Assembly: GCF_028595325.1 (NCBI RefSeq)
Contig: NZ_JAQQXR010000001.1
Coordinates: 1-64,000 of the forward strand
Direction of reading: 5' to 3'
DNA length: 64,000 nucleotides
Source: Janthinobacterium fluminis
Lineage (GTDB): Bacteria; Pseudomonadota; Gammaproteobacteria; Burkholderiales; Burkholderiaceae_D
Made by a program: the position numbers and the translations under genes. The notes below the pieces were generated by a model. The model was not told the DNA's origin. It saw only the letters and a list, made by a program, of their open reading frames with translations, and made no database searches. Position 1 is the stretch's first letter; each line of letters starts with the position of its first letter. Positions 49,901 through 59,062 of this stretch are shown here, one piece after another.

Positions 49901-51070
49901 ATGGCGGAGTATGACGATGATGCGGAAGGGCAGGTCATGCTGCCGCCGCCAGCGATAAGGGCGCAGAAAGGCCGCGGCGCCGTATCGAACCTGCAGGGCC
50001 GCTACGAGAAGCAGGCGCGCGAAGACTTCGACGACGGCTGGAGCCACGACGACGATGCCGATGCCGGCGCGCCGGCGTGGCGGACCCAGGTCACCGATGA
50101 GCAAGCCAAAACCATCTTGACCCGCAATGCTTCGCCCGACCTGCCGTTCAACGTCTCGCTGAACCCCTATCGCGGCTGCGAGCACGGCTGTATCTACTGC
50201 TTTGCCCGGCCCACCCACAGCTATCTGGGGCTGTCGCCGGGGCTCGACTTCGAGAGCAAAATCTTCGCCAAGGTGAACGCGCCGGAACTGCTGCGGCGCG
50301 AGTTGGCCAGGCCATCTTATGTGCCCGAGCCGATTGCGCTCGGCGTCAGCACCGACGCCTACCAGCCTTGCGAACGCGAGCGCCGGCTGACCCGGCGCGT
50401 GCTGGAAGTGCTGCATGAATGCGAGCATCCGGTCGCGCTGATCACCAAGTCCGCGCTGATCGAGCGCGATATCGACTTGCTGGCGGCGATGGCGGCGAAG
50501 CGCCAGGCCGTCGTCGCCGTCACCCTCACGACGCTGGACCCGGCCATCGCGCGCACACTGGAACCGCGCGCGGCTGCGCCCGCGCGCCGCCTGCGCACCA
50601 TCCGCACGCTGACGGACGCGGGCATCCCGGTCGGCGTCAGCATTGCGCCGGTGATCCCCTTCATTACGGAACCGGAACTGGAGCGTCTGCTTGAGGCCGT
50701 CAGCGAGGCCGGCGCGGTGCACGCCCACTACGTCGTGTTGCGCCTGCCGTGGGAAGTCAATCCCCTGTTCCAGCAATGGTTGCAGGCGCATTTTCCCGAC
50801 CGGGCCCAGCGCGTGATGAACCGCGTGCGCGACATGCGCGGCGGGAAGGATTACGACAGCAGCTACGCCTCGCGCATGCGTGGCGAAGGCGTGTGGGCCG
50901 ATCTGATACGGCAGCGCTTCGACAAGGCCACGCAGCGCTACGGCCTGAACGCCGCCCGGAGCAGTCGCTTCAAGCAACTCGACGCCTCGCAGTTCAAGCG
51001 CCCGCCGGTGCCGCCGCCGCTGGGCGCCAGGGCGAGGACGCCGCCGGACGGACAACTCGATCTGTTCTGA
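49901..51070 (+). CDS. Radical SAM protein of the PA0069 type, likely SOS-regulated
   Basis: From ATG 49901 the product is 389 residues. The radical SAM cluster motif CEHGCIYC has cysteines 93, 97 and 100. NPYRGCEHGCIYCFARPTH and the DAYQP segment match the PA0069 family, which is related to spore-photoproduct-lyase-type enzymes. The C-terminal part (RMRGEGVWADLIRQRF) is also family-typical. The LexA palindrome directly upstream suggests induction by DNA damage, and PA0069 itself is, from memory, in the P. aeruginosa LexA regulon. A DNA repair or damage-processing role is therefore likely but untested. Confidence 0.88.
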   Translation: MAEYDDDAEGQVMLPPPAIRAQKGRGAVSNLQGRYEKQAREDFDDGWSHDDDADAGAPAWRTQVTDEQAKTILTRNASPDLPFNVSLNPYRGCEHGCIYCFARPTHSYLGLSPGLDFESKIFAKVNAPELLRRELARPSYVPEPIALGVSTDAYQPCERERRLTRRVLEVLHECEHPVALITKSALIERDIDLLAAMAAKRQAVVAVTLTTLDPAIARTLEPRAAAPARRLRTIRTLTDAGIPVGVSIAPVIPFITEPELERLLEAVSEAGAVHAHYVVLRLPWEVNPLFQQWLQAHFPDRAQRVMNRVRDMRGGKDYDSSYASRMRGEGVWADLIRQRFDKATQRYGLNAARSSRFKQLDASQFKRPPVPPPLGARARTPPDGQLDLF

Positions 51071-51111
51071 TGCCACCCGTGGCGCAGCGCAGCTTGGCAA
51101 GCACGGCCGGC

Positions 51112-51714
51112 TTAATCTGCCGCGTCGACGCCGCCCAATTGCGCAAGGTGGCGCTCAATGGCGAACACATGCGGGTCGGCCTTGCCAAGCTGGCGCAGCG
51201 CGTCGGCCAGACGGAGCAGGTACTCGCTGTTGGGGCCGCTTGGCCCGGCCGAGCGGGCGATGTGGCGCGCGATGTCCAGCTCGGACGCGGCGCCGAGAAA
51301 GGCACCGTTCTCGGCCGTGGCAATGTAGACCAGGCCCTCGACCCGGCTGCCATCTTCGAAGGCGATGTCGGTGGCCAGGCGCAGGTAGCCGTTCTTTTCG
51401 CGGTGGTCGAGGTGGGCGAACTCCTCCGGCGTGACGAGGTAGGCCATGCCATGGCAGACGGCGCCGTCCTGCGGCACGATGGTGGCGACCCGCCCCGGCG
51501 CCGCCGCAGTGCCGCGGTGGTCGTGCGAACCTTGCCAAAAGCGCCGCGTCCAGTTGGCGATGCTGGCCGGGCGCCGTTCGATGAAGGGGAAATCTGTTTT
51601 GTAGATCAGCGAACCGTAAGCGAACAGCCAAACGCTGTGGTGTCCGTCGAATCGATCCATCAGTTTGTTGGCCGCGATGGTGTCGGTGCTGCCGTGGGTT
51701 GCTTGGGTACTCAT
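51112..51714 (-). CDS. ChaC-like gamma-glutamylcyclotransferase
   Basis: A 200-residue protein with the ChaC/GGCT features: YGSLIYK near residue 33 in WLFAYGSLIYKTDFPF, and the catalytic-type glutamate in HLDHREKNGY. ChaC enzymes cleave glutathione to 5-oxoproline and Cys-Gly. The similarity is with the bacterial ChaC subgroup. It converges with the radical SAM gene (42 bases between stops). Confidence 0.88.
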   Translation of the reverse strand: MSTQATHGSTDTIAANKLMDRFDGHHSVWLFAYGSLIYKTDFPFIERRPASIANWTRRFWQGSHDHRGTAAAPGRVATIVPQDGAVCHGMAYLVTPEEFAHLDHREKNGYLRLATDIAFEDGSRVEGLVYIATAENGAFLGAASELDIARHIARSAGPSGPNSEYLLRLADALRQLGKADPHVFAIERHLAQLGGVDAAD

Positions 51715-51781
51715 GATGTGCAGAAGGGAAGGTTGCCGCCGGGTGGTGGTGCCTCAATTATAAGGCAACAAAAACGGCGAT

Positions 51782-51817
51782 AAAAAACCGTGGTCGACCC
51801 GGCGGGACCGGCCACGG
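51782..51817 (-). terminator. Terminator of the TonB-dependent receptor gene
   Basis: On the minus strand a CCGTGG/CCACGG-based stem with a GC-rich interior is followed by six Ts. It lies just after the receptor stop. Confidence 0.6.
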
Positions 51818-51842
51818 CTGTCTGCCCTGGTGTTGCGCGGAC

Positions 51843-53912
51843 TTAGAAGCGGCTGCTCAGCGTCAGGTTGATGCCGCGCGGCGCGCCGGGTTGAATCTGG
51901 ACGTTGTTGATCGCCGATTCGTAGTGGCGGGTGTTGCCGAGGTTGTTGACCTTCAGTTTGACGTCGTAGCTTTTCTGGTGGTAGTTGAGGGCAAGGTCCA
52001 TGCGCACATAGCCGGGCAGGCGCACGGCATTGTCGGACAGGGCGAATTGATCGCTGTTGGCCAGCACGCCGAAGCCGGCGCTGTAGGTTTGCGTCAACGC
52101 CTGGTCCAGCCAGATGCTGGCACGGTGGCGCGCCGTCATTTCGGCGCGGTTGCCAGGACGGATATCGTTCGAGGCGACGATGCGCGCGTCGTTGTAAGTG
52201 TAACTGCTGTTGATGCGCGCGCCTTGCCACAGTGTGCCTTGCAATTCCAGTTCGATGCCCTGATTGCGCTGCTTACCCACTTGCAACTGGCGTAGCGAAT
52301 CGTTGCTGTCGCGTGTCAGCTGGTTGCGCTGCTCGATGCGGAACAACGCGATGGTGGTGTAGAAGCGCTTGCCCATCCAGTCGCGCTTGTAGCCGATTTC
52401 CTGCAAGTCCGTCTGCAGCGGTTTCACCTGCGCCAACGGCATGTTGCCCGTGTATAAAAGGTCGCCGCCGCCCGGCTGGTAGGAGCGGCTCAGGTTCAGA
52501 TACAGGGATTGGTTTTCTTCAGGTTGATAGACCAGGCCCAGGCGCGGCGAAGTGACGTGGTCGGTGCGCTGGCTGACCGTATTTTTGTTCAGGTGATTGG
52601 TCTGTTCCTGCTGAAAACGGTCGAAACGCACGCCGAGCAAGGCTTTCCACTGCGCGCCCAGGCTCAACTGGTCTTGCAGATACAGAGCCTGCGTCTTGGC
52701 GACAAAGGTGTTATCGAGCGTCTTGGGCAGCGCCTTGAAGTCAGGCTGCGCCAGCAGGTGTCGCGGCGCGGACAGGTCGACGGGAAAATCGATCGCGGTC
52801 TGGCCGGTGTAGACGTCGCGTTCCTGCTTCGACAGCTCCAGCCCCATCAGGATGGTGTGCTGTTGCAGCGCATAGGTCAGCTCGGTCTGGTTGATGACAT
52901 TGCGCTGCTTCTGCGGGAAATAGGTGATCTGGCGCAGCACCTCGGCCTTGTCGGCGCCGACCTTGACGCTGCGGCTGCGCGTGTTCGCGCCGCTCAGGTC
53001 GGTATGGCTGTATTGCAGCGTGTTGTTGATCTTCAGTTGATCGTTGAAGTGGTGATCCACGCTGGCCTTGAGCATTTCGCTGTCGGTCTTGGTGTAGTCG
53101 TAGCGCTCGCCGTAGAAGGTGCCGGCCGGCACGCCCAGCGGACGCCCGTTCAGCGACGGCACGCCACGGTCCGGCGTGCGGTCTTCGCGCTGCACTTCCG
53201 CCTGCAGCAGCAGATGGGTTTGCGCGTCGACCTTGAAGGCGAGGGACGGCGCGATCAGCTTGCGGGTATGCTGCACCACGTCGCGGTAGCTGTCGCCGGC
53301 GTCATAGACACCGATCAGGCGCGTGTTCACGCCATCCTTGAGCGCGGCGCCGACGTCGACGCTGACGCGGCGCTCGCGGTGCGAGCCGAGCGTGGCCGTC
53401 ACTTCGCTGGCCTGGCCGGCCTTCGGTTTCTTGCTGACGCGGTTGATCAGGCCGCCGGCCGAGCCGCGCCCGTACAAGGCGGCCGCGGCGCCCTTGATCA
53501 CCTCGATCTGCTCGGTCGTGGCCAGGTCGCGGGTGTACAGATTGTCGTCGCGCACGCCGTCGAGGCTGGCGTCGCGCAGCGAATAGAAGCCGCGGATGTA
53601 GAACTCGTCGCGCCGGCCTTCGCCTTGCCCGGCCACCACGCTGCTGACATACTCCAGCGCGTCCTTGCTGCTCAGGGCGCCGCGCTTGCGCAGGCTGTCC
53701 TGGGTGACGATGCTGACGGCCTGCGGCGTCTCCAGCAGGCTGCTGTTGGTTTTGGTCGCGCCCTGGCTCAAGGCGGCGCCGCCCATGGATTGGGCGCGCA
53801 CTTCGACTTGCGGCAAGGTGGCCGTCGCTTCAGCCCGGGCTGTGGCGGCGACAAAAAAAAGCGCTGATATCAGCGCGGGCATGGGTTTGAGCGTGGTGCG
53901 GTAGATTGTCAT
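51843..53912 (-). CDS. TonB-dependent siderophore receptor
   Basis: A 689-residue outer-membrane receptor. It has a signal peptide (to about residue 27, ARAE), a plug domain (VEVRAQSMGG, QAVSIVTQDSLRKRG, IEVIKGAAAALYGRGSAGGLINRVSKKP) and a 22-strand barrel ending in ...LTLSSRF, with the terminal Phe. Plug sequences of this kind fall in the group that includes Fiu, FhuE and PupB, so a catecholate or hydroxamate siderophore is likely; the actual ligand is unknown. A Fur box lies 148 bases upstream of the start. Confidence 0.93.
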   Translation of the reverse strand: MTIYRTTLKPMPALISALFFVAATARAEATATLPQVEVRAQSMGGAALSQGATKTNSSLLETPQAVSIVTQDSLRKRGALSSKDALEYVSSVVAGQGEGRRDEFYIRGFYSLRDASLDGVRDDNLYTRDLATTEQIEVIKGAAAALYGRGSAGGLINRVSKKPKAGQASEVTATLGSHRERRVSVDVGAALKDGVNTRLIGVYDAGDSYRDVVQHTRKLIAPSLAFKVDAQTHLLLQAEVQREDRTPDRGVPSLNGRPLGVPAGTFYGERYDYTKTDSEMLKASVDHHFNDQLKINNTLQYSHTDLSGANTRSRSVKVGADKAEVLRQITYFPQKQRNVINQTELTYALQQHTILMGLELSKQERDVYTGQTAIDFPVDLSAPRHLLAQPDFKALPKTLDNTFVAKTQALYLQDQLSLGAQWKALLGVRFDRFQQEQTNHLNKNTVSQRTDHVTSPRLGLVYQPEENQSLYLNLSRSYQPGGGDLLYTGNMPLAQVKPLQTDLQEIGYKRDWMGKRFYTTIALFRIEQRNQLTRDSNDSLRQLQVGKQRNQGIELELQGTLWQGARINSSYTYNDARIVASNDIRPGNRAEMTARHRASIWLDQALTQTYSAGFGVLANSDQFALSDNAVRLPGYVRMDLALNYHQKSYDVKLKVNNLGNTRHYESAINNVQIQPGAPRGINLTLSSRF

Positions 53913-54059
53913 TGATGGGCTTGCAGTGGCTAGGTGGGAAAAGCGTCAGAAACCGGCGGAAATCAGCTGCATTGCGCTGGCCTGAATGGCATATTTCCTG
54001 GGCGAAAACTTAACTGACGGTTAAGCAAAAGCATAGCCGTGCGGATACTTTATGTCAAT

Positions 54060-54078
54060 GAGAATGATAATTATTCGC
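54060..54078 (-). promoter_or_regulatory. Fur box upstream of the TonB receptor
   Basis: GAGAATGATAATTATTCGC is close to the Fur consensus (GATAATGATAATCATTATC). The site lies in the 252-base gap upstream of the receptor and predicts repression by iron. Confidence 0.75.
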
Positions 54079-54164
54079 AACAATGAGGTGTTGTGAAATT
54101 GCAACGAAACCGGGCCATGTCGCTCACGGACGCCTCCGGGCGCATGCGCGCCGTGGTTGCTGCG

Positions 54165-55064
54165 CTATTTTTGGCAGCACTCGCGGCCCATTTGCGCGCC
54201 TGTTTGCAGCGCGTCCTGGAAGTCCGCGTCGGAGATTTGCGTGCCGAAACGCCGGCGTAGTTGCGTCTGCGACCATGCTACATGGCGGGCCGTCGCGTCG
54301 GCGACCGTGTAGGCGAGCGCCATCTTCGCGTTGCGCGGCAGCAGCTGGCCGTTGTTGTAGACGTCGGCCAGCAGGGCCAGCGCGAATGGCTCGCCGCCCG
54401 CCGCGGCGGCCTGCAGATTCGCCAAGGCGTCCTTGTTCCATTGCTGCACCAGCGGGTCGGCGCCGTTGCTGCCCGGATGCAGCGAGCGGCCGTATGGGCC
54501 TTCGGTGAAAAAATCGATTTGCGCCGCGGTCACGCCGGCGCGCGCGGCGAGCGCCAGAAAATGCAGGCGTTCCTGCACCTGCGCGGGGCTGACGCCGGCG
54601 CAGATTTTTTGCGCGCTGGCGCGCTCGCGCAAAAATGCCGCCCGTTCGCTGTCGTTCTCGTAGTCGGCGAGCGGCTCGTCGTTGTTGGCGCAGACGGATT
54701 CAGCCTGATAAATCTGGTAGGCCGCTTCGGCGTTGCCGGCGCGGGCCGCCGCGCTCCATTTGGCAATGAATTGCGCGGCGCTGAGTCCGCCGAAATCCAC
54801 CGCGCGGCCATTCCGGCCCAGCACGCCGGCAGCCTCCGGATTCTCGGCGGCGGCATCCCCGTCCGCCGGCGGCGCGCCCAGCGCGAAGGGATTGCCGTCG
54901 CGCGCCATCGGGCCGGCAAACCGGGCGGCCGGCGGGGCGGAGGCGGGCGCGGCTTCCGGCGCCGGCGGCGCGGCCACCGCGCTATCGGGCGCGGCGGCGA
55001 CATAGATGCCGACGGCGCAGGTTGCGGCGGCGGCGCTCAGCAGATAGCGGTCAATGCGATTCAC
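54165..55064 (-). CDS. Secreted hypothetical protein with helical repeat region
   Basis: A 299-residue protein with an N-terminal hydrophobic segment (residues 8-32) that may be an anchor or signal, then an Ala/Pro-rich linker and a mostly helical C-terminal region (AQFIAKWSAAARAGNAEAAYQIYQAES, GGEPFALALLADVYNNGQLLPRNAKMALAYT). The latter looks like Sel1/TPR-type repeats. It has four cysteines, one near residue 16. I do not recognise a specific family. It reads toward the TonB receptor region and lies 78 bases downstream of the next minus-strand gene. Confidence 0.6.
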   Translation of the reverse strand: MNRIDRYLLSAAAATCAVGIYVAAAPDSAVAAPPAPEAAPASAPPAARFAGPMARDGNPFALGAPPADGDAAAENPEAAGVLGRNGRAVDFGGLSAAQFIAKWSAAARAGNAEAAYQIYQAESVCANNDEPLADYENDSERAAFLRERASAQKICAGVSPAQVQERLHFLALAARAGVTAAQIDFFTEGPYGRSLHPGSNGADPLVQQWNKDALANLQAAAAGGEPFALALLADVYNNGQLLPRNAKMALAYTVADATARHVAWSQTQLRRRFGTQISDADFQDALQTGAQMGRECCQK

Positions 55065-55142
55065 ATCAAGTCCGTCAAGGTGAGGCCCTGCCGCGATCCC
55101 GGGCGGGCAATCGCGGCAAGGCGGTTCGGCGCGGCGCGCCGC

Positions 55143-55625
55143 TTAATTCCACAAATAGCAGTAAGCCTGGCTGGACTGCAGATTCTCGCCGGTGCTGCCG
55201 TCGGCGAGCACTTTCTTGACGGAGCCGTCGGGATGCTCGGCGTCCGGCGTGATATTGCAGTTGCTATGGACCCAATGGATGCCCAGGCCGCTGGTGTAGA
55301 GCTTGCCGCACAGTTCCAGCTTATCGCCAGTGCGCAAGGCCGCCAGCGATTTCGGTATGTTGTTGGCGTTCCTGACGTAGTCGCGCGCATAGACGTTGCT
55401 CATGGCCACGTCGTAGACGCGGCTGTCGCCGTCGGGCCGCACGTTGATATGCGTGTGCGACAGCTTGATGCCCTTGATCGTCTGTTTTGCGCGGGCGAAT
55501 TTCGGAGCGCTGACCACGCTGGCGCTCAGGAATTCGCCGGCCGCCGCATCGCAATCGCTGCGGCCGTCGGCCACGGCGTACATCGTTTGGCTCATCAGGT
55601 ACAGAGCAATGATCAATTTATTCAA
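55143..55625 (-). CDS. Periplasmic DUF3465-like protein
   Basis: From TTG 55625, preceded by GGGGA with six bases spacing, the product is 160 residues and has a clean signal peptide (MNKLIIALYLMSQTMYAVADG). A longer start at 55655 would put ten residues before it. The C-terminal portion (KLELCGKLYTSGLGIHWVHSNCNI, HPDGSVKKV) resembles DUF3465, a periplasmic family typified by an HW-x-HH/HPDG pattern; this is a resemblance from memory. Six cysteines are present. Its function is unknown. Confidence 0.6.
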   Translation of the reverse strand: MNKLIIALYLMSQTMYAVADGRSDCDAAAGEFLSASVVSAPKFARAKQTIKGIKLSHTHINVRPDGDSRVYDVAMSNVYARDYVRNANNIPKSLAALRTGDKLELCGKLYTSGLGIHWVHSNCNITPDAEHPDGSVKKVLADGSTGENLQSSQAYCYLWN

Positions 55626-55792
55626 TGACGTTCCCCTTGTCGTATCGGTTGGCAATGAGCGGGCGCAAGTACGATTGCAATCAAGAAAGTCACTTACCGG
55701 CGCCCAAGAGATTGTTTTTTATGCAATGCAAAAATAACACGTTTTCGTGACGAAATCATGACATTTTTTGACGGGGCTTAACGGGGGAGGGC

Positions 55793-56716
55793 TCAGGCCG
55801 GCGGCGGCACGGTGACATTCCACTCGTGCGTTTCGACGAATTTGACGAGAAAGGCGATGAAGCTTTCCGCCGCCGGCGACGGCGAGCGCGCCGTCTTGGT
55901 GTAGACGAAGAAGCGGCGCGTCAGCTCCGGCTCGTGCAGCAGGCGCATCTGCAGGCCATACAGTTTGACCATCGGCTCGGCATAGGGCAGGCAGGCGGTG
56001 ATGCCGAGCCTGGCGCTGACCATGGCCAGCGCCGTCGTCATGAAGGTCACCTCGTTGTAAGGCTTGAGCGACAGGTCGCGGAAGGCGATGTGCATGTCGC
56101 GCAGCAGGCGTTCGGTGAACTGGCCCTGCAGCGCGATGAAGGGGTAGTCGTTGACGTCGGCCCAGGTGACGCGGGCCTTCTGTTGCAGCGGATGCTGGTT
56201 CGGGAACACCAGCACGAAGGGCATCTCGAACAGCAGTTGCGCGGCGATTTCCGCCGTCGGGTCGCGCTCCGGGCCGATGCCGAAGTCGACCTCGCCGCTG
56301 AAGACCCGCCCGGACACGTGCTCGACCGGGCAATCGACCAGTTGCACCTGCACCTCGGGATGGGCCAGCCGGTAGGCGGCTATCACCTCCGGCAACAGCG
56401 TGCACGACATCATCTGCGGCGCGGCGATGCGCACCATGCCCTTCTTCAGCGCCTTGCGGTTGGCGATGTCGAGCATCGCGCCGTCGAGGTCCTGGATCAT
56501 CTTGTCGAACAGCGGATAGAGCTCGCGGCCCAGCTCGGACAACTGGGTCTTGCGCGTGCTGCGCTCGACCACGCGCACGCCCAGCACCTGCTCCAGCTCC
56601 TTGATCAGGCCGCTCAAGGCCGACTGGGTGACATGCAGATACTCGGCGGCCAGCGTGAAGCTGCCGGTTTTGGCGAGGGCGACGAAGGCGCGCATCTGGC
56701 GCAGGCTGGGACTCAT
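55793..56716 (-). CDS. LysR-family transcriptional regulator
   Basis: The 307-residue protein has the LysR helix-turn-helix at residues about 4-60 (MRAFVALAKTGSFTLAAEYLHVTQSALSGLIKELEQVLGVRVVERSTRKTQLSE region) and a substrate-binding domain with the usual two halves. It is divergent from the VOC-FAH-MaiA genes with 117 bases between starts, the standard arrangement for a LysR regulator that activates its neighbours. The gap contains a short GATATATC palindrome. The effector is probably an aromatic catabolite, by inference from the neighbours. Confidence 0.93.
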   Translation of the reverse strand: MSPSLRQMRAFVALAKTGSFTLAAEYLHVTQSALSGLIKELEQVLGVRVVERSTRKTQLSELGRELYPLFDKMIQDLDGAMLDIANRKALKKGMVRIAAPQMMSCTLLPEVIAAYRLAHPEVQVQLVDCPVEHVSGRVFSGEVDFGIGPERDPTAEIAAQLLFEMPFVLVFPNQHPLQQKARVTWADVNDYPFIALQGQFTERLLRDMHIAFRDLSLKPYNEVTFMTTALAMVSARLGITACLPYAEPMVKLYGLQMRLLHEPELTRRFFVYTKTARSPSPAAESFIAFLVKFVETHEWNVTVPPPA

Positions 56717-56833
56717 AAGTTAATCCGATATATCAATGGAAAAATATTGTTTGTATGATAGCTGGAAGTCGATTCTAATGGTGAAAATGCATGTGGCGGC
56801 CCCACATCGGATGGACTCACCGGAGACAAACAG

Positions 56834-57367
56834 ATGAAAATCAAGCAGATACACCACGTCGCGTACCGCTGCATCGACGCCAAACAGACCGTCGAATGGT
56901 ACGTCAAGCACTTGAACATGGACTTCGTGCTGGCCATCGCCGAAGACCTGGTGCCCTCGACCAAGGCGCCGGACCCCTATATGCACGTGTTCCTCGACGC
57001 CGGCCACGGCAACGTGCTGGCCTTCTTCGAGCTGCCGACCCAGCCGCCCATGGACCGCGACCGCAACACCCCGGCCTGGGTGCAGCACCTGGCGCTGGAA
57101 GTGGACAGCATGGCCGACCTGCTGGCGGCCAAGGAGCGCCTGGTGGCGGCCGGCATCGACGTGCTCGGCCCCATCAGCCACGCGATCTTCCACTCGATCT
57201 ACTTCTTCGACCCGAACGGCCACCGCCTGGAGCTGGCGGCCAACACCGCGACGCCGGAGATGATGAAAAAGCTCGACGACGTCAAGTGGGAGATGCTGGA
57301 AGAATGGTCGCAAACCCGCCGGGCGCCCAAGCACGCCGCCTGGATGCACGCCCCGAGCGCAGAATAA
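56834..57367 (+). CDS. VOC-superfamily protein
   Basis: A 177-residue vicinal-oxygen-chelate protein: IKQIHHVAYRCIDAKQTVEWY at the start, WVQHLALEVDSMADLLAA in the middle and FFDPNGHRLELAANT near residue 130. Histidine and glutamate metal ligands sit at the expected places (His in the first strand, His in WVQHLAL, Glu in RLELA). It could be a lyase, an extradiol-type dioxygenase or an isomerase. The genes that follow, a fumarylacetoacetate hydrolase and a maleylacetoacetate isomerase, suggest aromatic degradation. The CGGAGA site precedes the ATG. Confidence 0.85.
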   Translation: MKIKQIHHVAYRCIDAKQTVEWYVKHLNMDFVLAIAEDLVPSTKAPDPYMHVFLDAGHGNVLAFFELPTQPPMDRDRNTPAWVQHLALEVDSMADLLAAKERLVAAGIDVLGPISHAIFHSIYFFDPNGHRLELAANTATPEMMKKLDDVKWEMLEEWSQTRRAPKHAAWMHAPSAE

Positions 57368-57377
57368 AAGGACAACG

Positions 57378-58400
57378 ATGAAACTGGCAACTTTAAAAAA
57401 CGCGAGCCGCGACGGCGCGCTGGTCGTGGTCAGCCGCGACCTGACCCAATACGTGAGCGCCGCCGCGGTGGCGCCCAATCTGCAGGCGGCGCTGGACGAC
57501 TGGGACGCGCTGGCGCCCCGGCTGGAACAGTTGTACGCGGCCCTGAACGCCGGCACGGCGGCGCATGCGCAGGCGTTCGACGAGCGCCTGTGCCACTCGC
57601 CGCTGCCGCGCGCCTACCAGTGGGCCGACGGCTCGGCCTACATCAACCACGTCGAACTGGTGCGCAAGGCGCGCAATGCCGAAGTGCCGGCCTCGTTCTA
57701 CACCGACCCGCTGATGTACCAGGGCGGCTCGGACAGCTTCATCGGCCCGCGCGACCCGATCTACGCCCAGTCGGAAGAGTGGGGCATCGACCTGGAAGCG
57801 GAAGTGGCCGTCATCACGGCCGACGTGGCGATGGGCGCCAGCCCGGCCGACGCGGCCAAGGCCATCCGCCTGGTGCTGCTGGTGAACGACGTCTCGCTGC
57901 GCAACCTGATCCCCGCCGAACTGTTGAAGGGCTTCGGCTTCTTCCAGTCGAAGGCGGCCAGCGCCTTCTCGCCGGTGGCCGTCACGCCGGACGAGCTGGG
58001 CAGCCACTGGGCCGGCAACAAGCTGCACCTGCCGCTCATGGTGCAACTGAGCGGCCGCCCGTTCGGCAAGCCGAACGCCGGCGAAGACATGACCTTCGAC
58101 TTCGCCCAACTGGTGGCGCACGCGGCCAAGACGCGCGAACTGGCGGCCGGCAGCATCATCGGCTCCGGCACCGTGTCGAACAAGCAGGGCAACCTGCACG
58201 GATCGAGCATTGAAAACGGCGGCGTCGGCTACGGCTGCCTGGCCGAAGTGCGCATGTATGAAACCATCGAAGGCGGCGCGCCGACCACCGGTTTCCTGAA
58301 ATACGGCGACAGCGTGCGCATCGAAATGTTCGACGCCGCCGGCGCCAGCATCTTCGGCGCCATCGAGCAGACGGTTGCGCCTTACCCCGGCCGGCGCTGA
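57378..58400 (+). CDS. Fumarylacetoacetate hydrolase family protein
   Basis: A 340-residue FAH-fold enzyme with a metal site visible in GIDLEAEVAVI (Glu) and the following VNDVSLRN stretch. The C-terminal half contains GTVSNKQGN and GCLAEVRMYETI. It is shorter than the roughly 420-residue fumarylacetoacetase of Pseudomonas type, so the exact acyl substrate (fumarylacetoacetate or a fumarylpyruvate-like compound) is open. It overlaps nothing, lies 11 bases after the VOC gene and one base before the next, and is clearly in one operon with both. Confidence 0.88.
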   Translation: MKLATLKNASRDGALVVVSRDLTQYVSAAAVAPNLQAALDDWDALAPRLEQLYAALNAGTAAHAQAFDERLCHSPLPRAYQWADGSAYINHVELVRKARNAEVPASFYTDPLMYQGGSDSFIGPRDPIYAQSEEWGIDLEAEVAVITADVAMGASPADAAKAIRLVLLVNDVSLRNLIPAELLKGFGFFQSKAASAFSPVAVTPDELGSHWAGNKLHLPLMVQLSGRPFGKPNAGEDMTFDFAQLVAHAAKTRELAAGSIIGSGTVSNKQGNLHGSSIENGGVGYGCLAEVRMYETIEGGAPTTGFLKYGDSVRIEMFDAAGASIFGAIEQTVAPYPGRR

Positions 58401-58401
58401 C

Positions 58402-59046
58402 ATGAAGCTCTACACCTACTTCCGCAGCTCCGCCGCCTACCGCGTGCGCATCGGGCTGAACCTGAAGGGGCTGCCCTATGAGGCGGTGCCGGTGCACCTG
58501 CTGCGCGGCGGCGGCGAGCAACTGCAGGACAGCTACCGCAGCGTCAACCCGGCCGCGCTGATCCCCTCGCTGCAAGACGGCGGCGCGACGCTGACGCAGT
58601 CGCTGGCCATCCTCGAATACCTCGACGAGATCCATCCGGGCGCGCCGCTGCTGCCGGCCGACGCGCTGGGCCGCGCGCGCGTGCGGGCGCTGGCGCTGAC
58701 GGTGGCCGCCGACACCCATCCGCTGACCAATCTGCGCGTGCTGAAATACCTCAAGCACACGCTGGGCGTGTCCGATGAGGTGAAGATGGTCTGGTATCGG
58801 CACTGGCTGGCCGAGGGCTTGGCGACGCTCGAAGCGCTGCTGGCGGGCAATCCGGGCACGGGCGAATTCTGCCACGGCGACACGCCGACGCTGGCCGACT
58901 GCTGCCTGGAGCCGCAGGCTTTTAACGCCGAGCGCTTCGAGCTCGACCTGGCGGCCTACCCGACCGTGGCGCGCATCCACGCGCGCTGCGCCGCGCACCC
59001 GGCCTTCATCGCCGCCCACCCGGCGCGGCAGCCCGACGCCGAGTAA
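58402..59046 (+). CDS. maiA: Maleylacetoacetate isomerase (zeta-class GST)
   Basis: A 214-residue glutathione-S-transferase-fold protein starting MKLYTYFRSSAAYRVRIGLNLKGL. The SSAAYR stretch is the glutathione-binding signature of zeta-class/MaiA enzymes, with QSLAILEYLDE the usual N-terminal domain end. It isomerises maleylacetoacetate, or maleylpyruvate in some pathways, to the fumaryl form, which the adjacent FAH can cleave. The start ATG is one base after the FAH stop. Confidence 0.88.
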   Translation: MKLYTYFRSSAAYRVRIGLNLKGLPYEAVPVHLLRGGGEQLQDSYRSVNPAALIPSLQDGGATLTQSLAILEYLDEIHPGAPLLPADALGRARVRALALTVAADTHPLTNLRVLKYLKHTLGVSDEVKMVWYRHWLAEGLATLEALLAGNPGTGEFCHGDTPTLADCCLEPQAFNAERFELDLAAYPTVARIHARCAAHPAFIAAHPARQPDAE

Positions 59047-59062
59047 GCGCCGGCGCCGCCGC

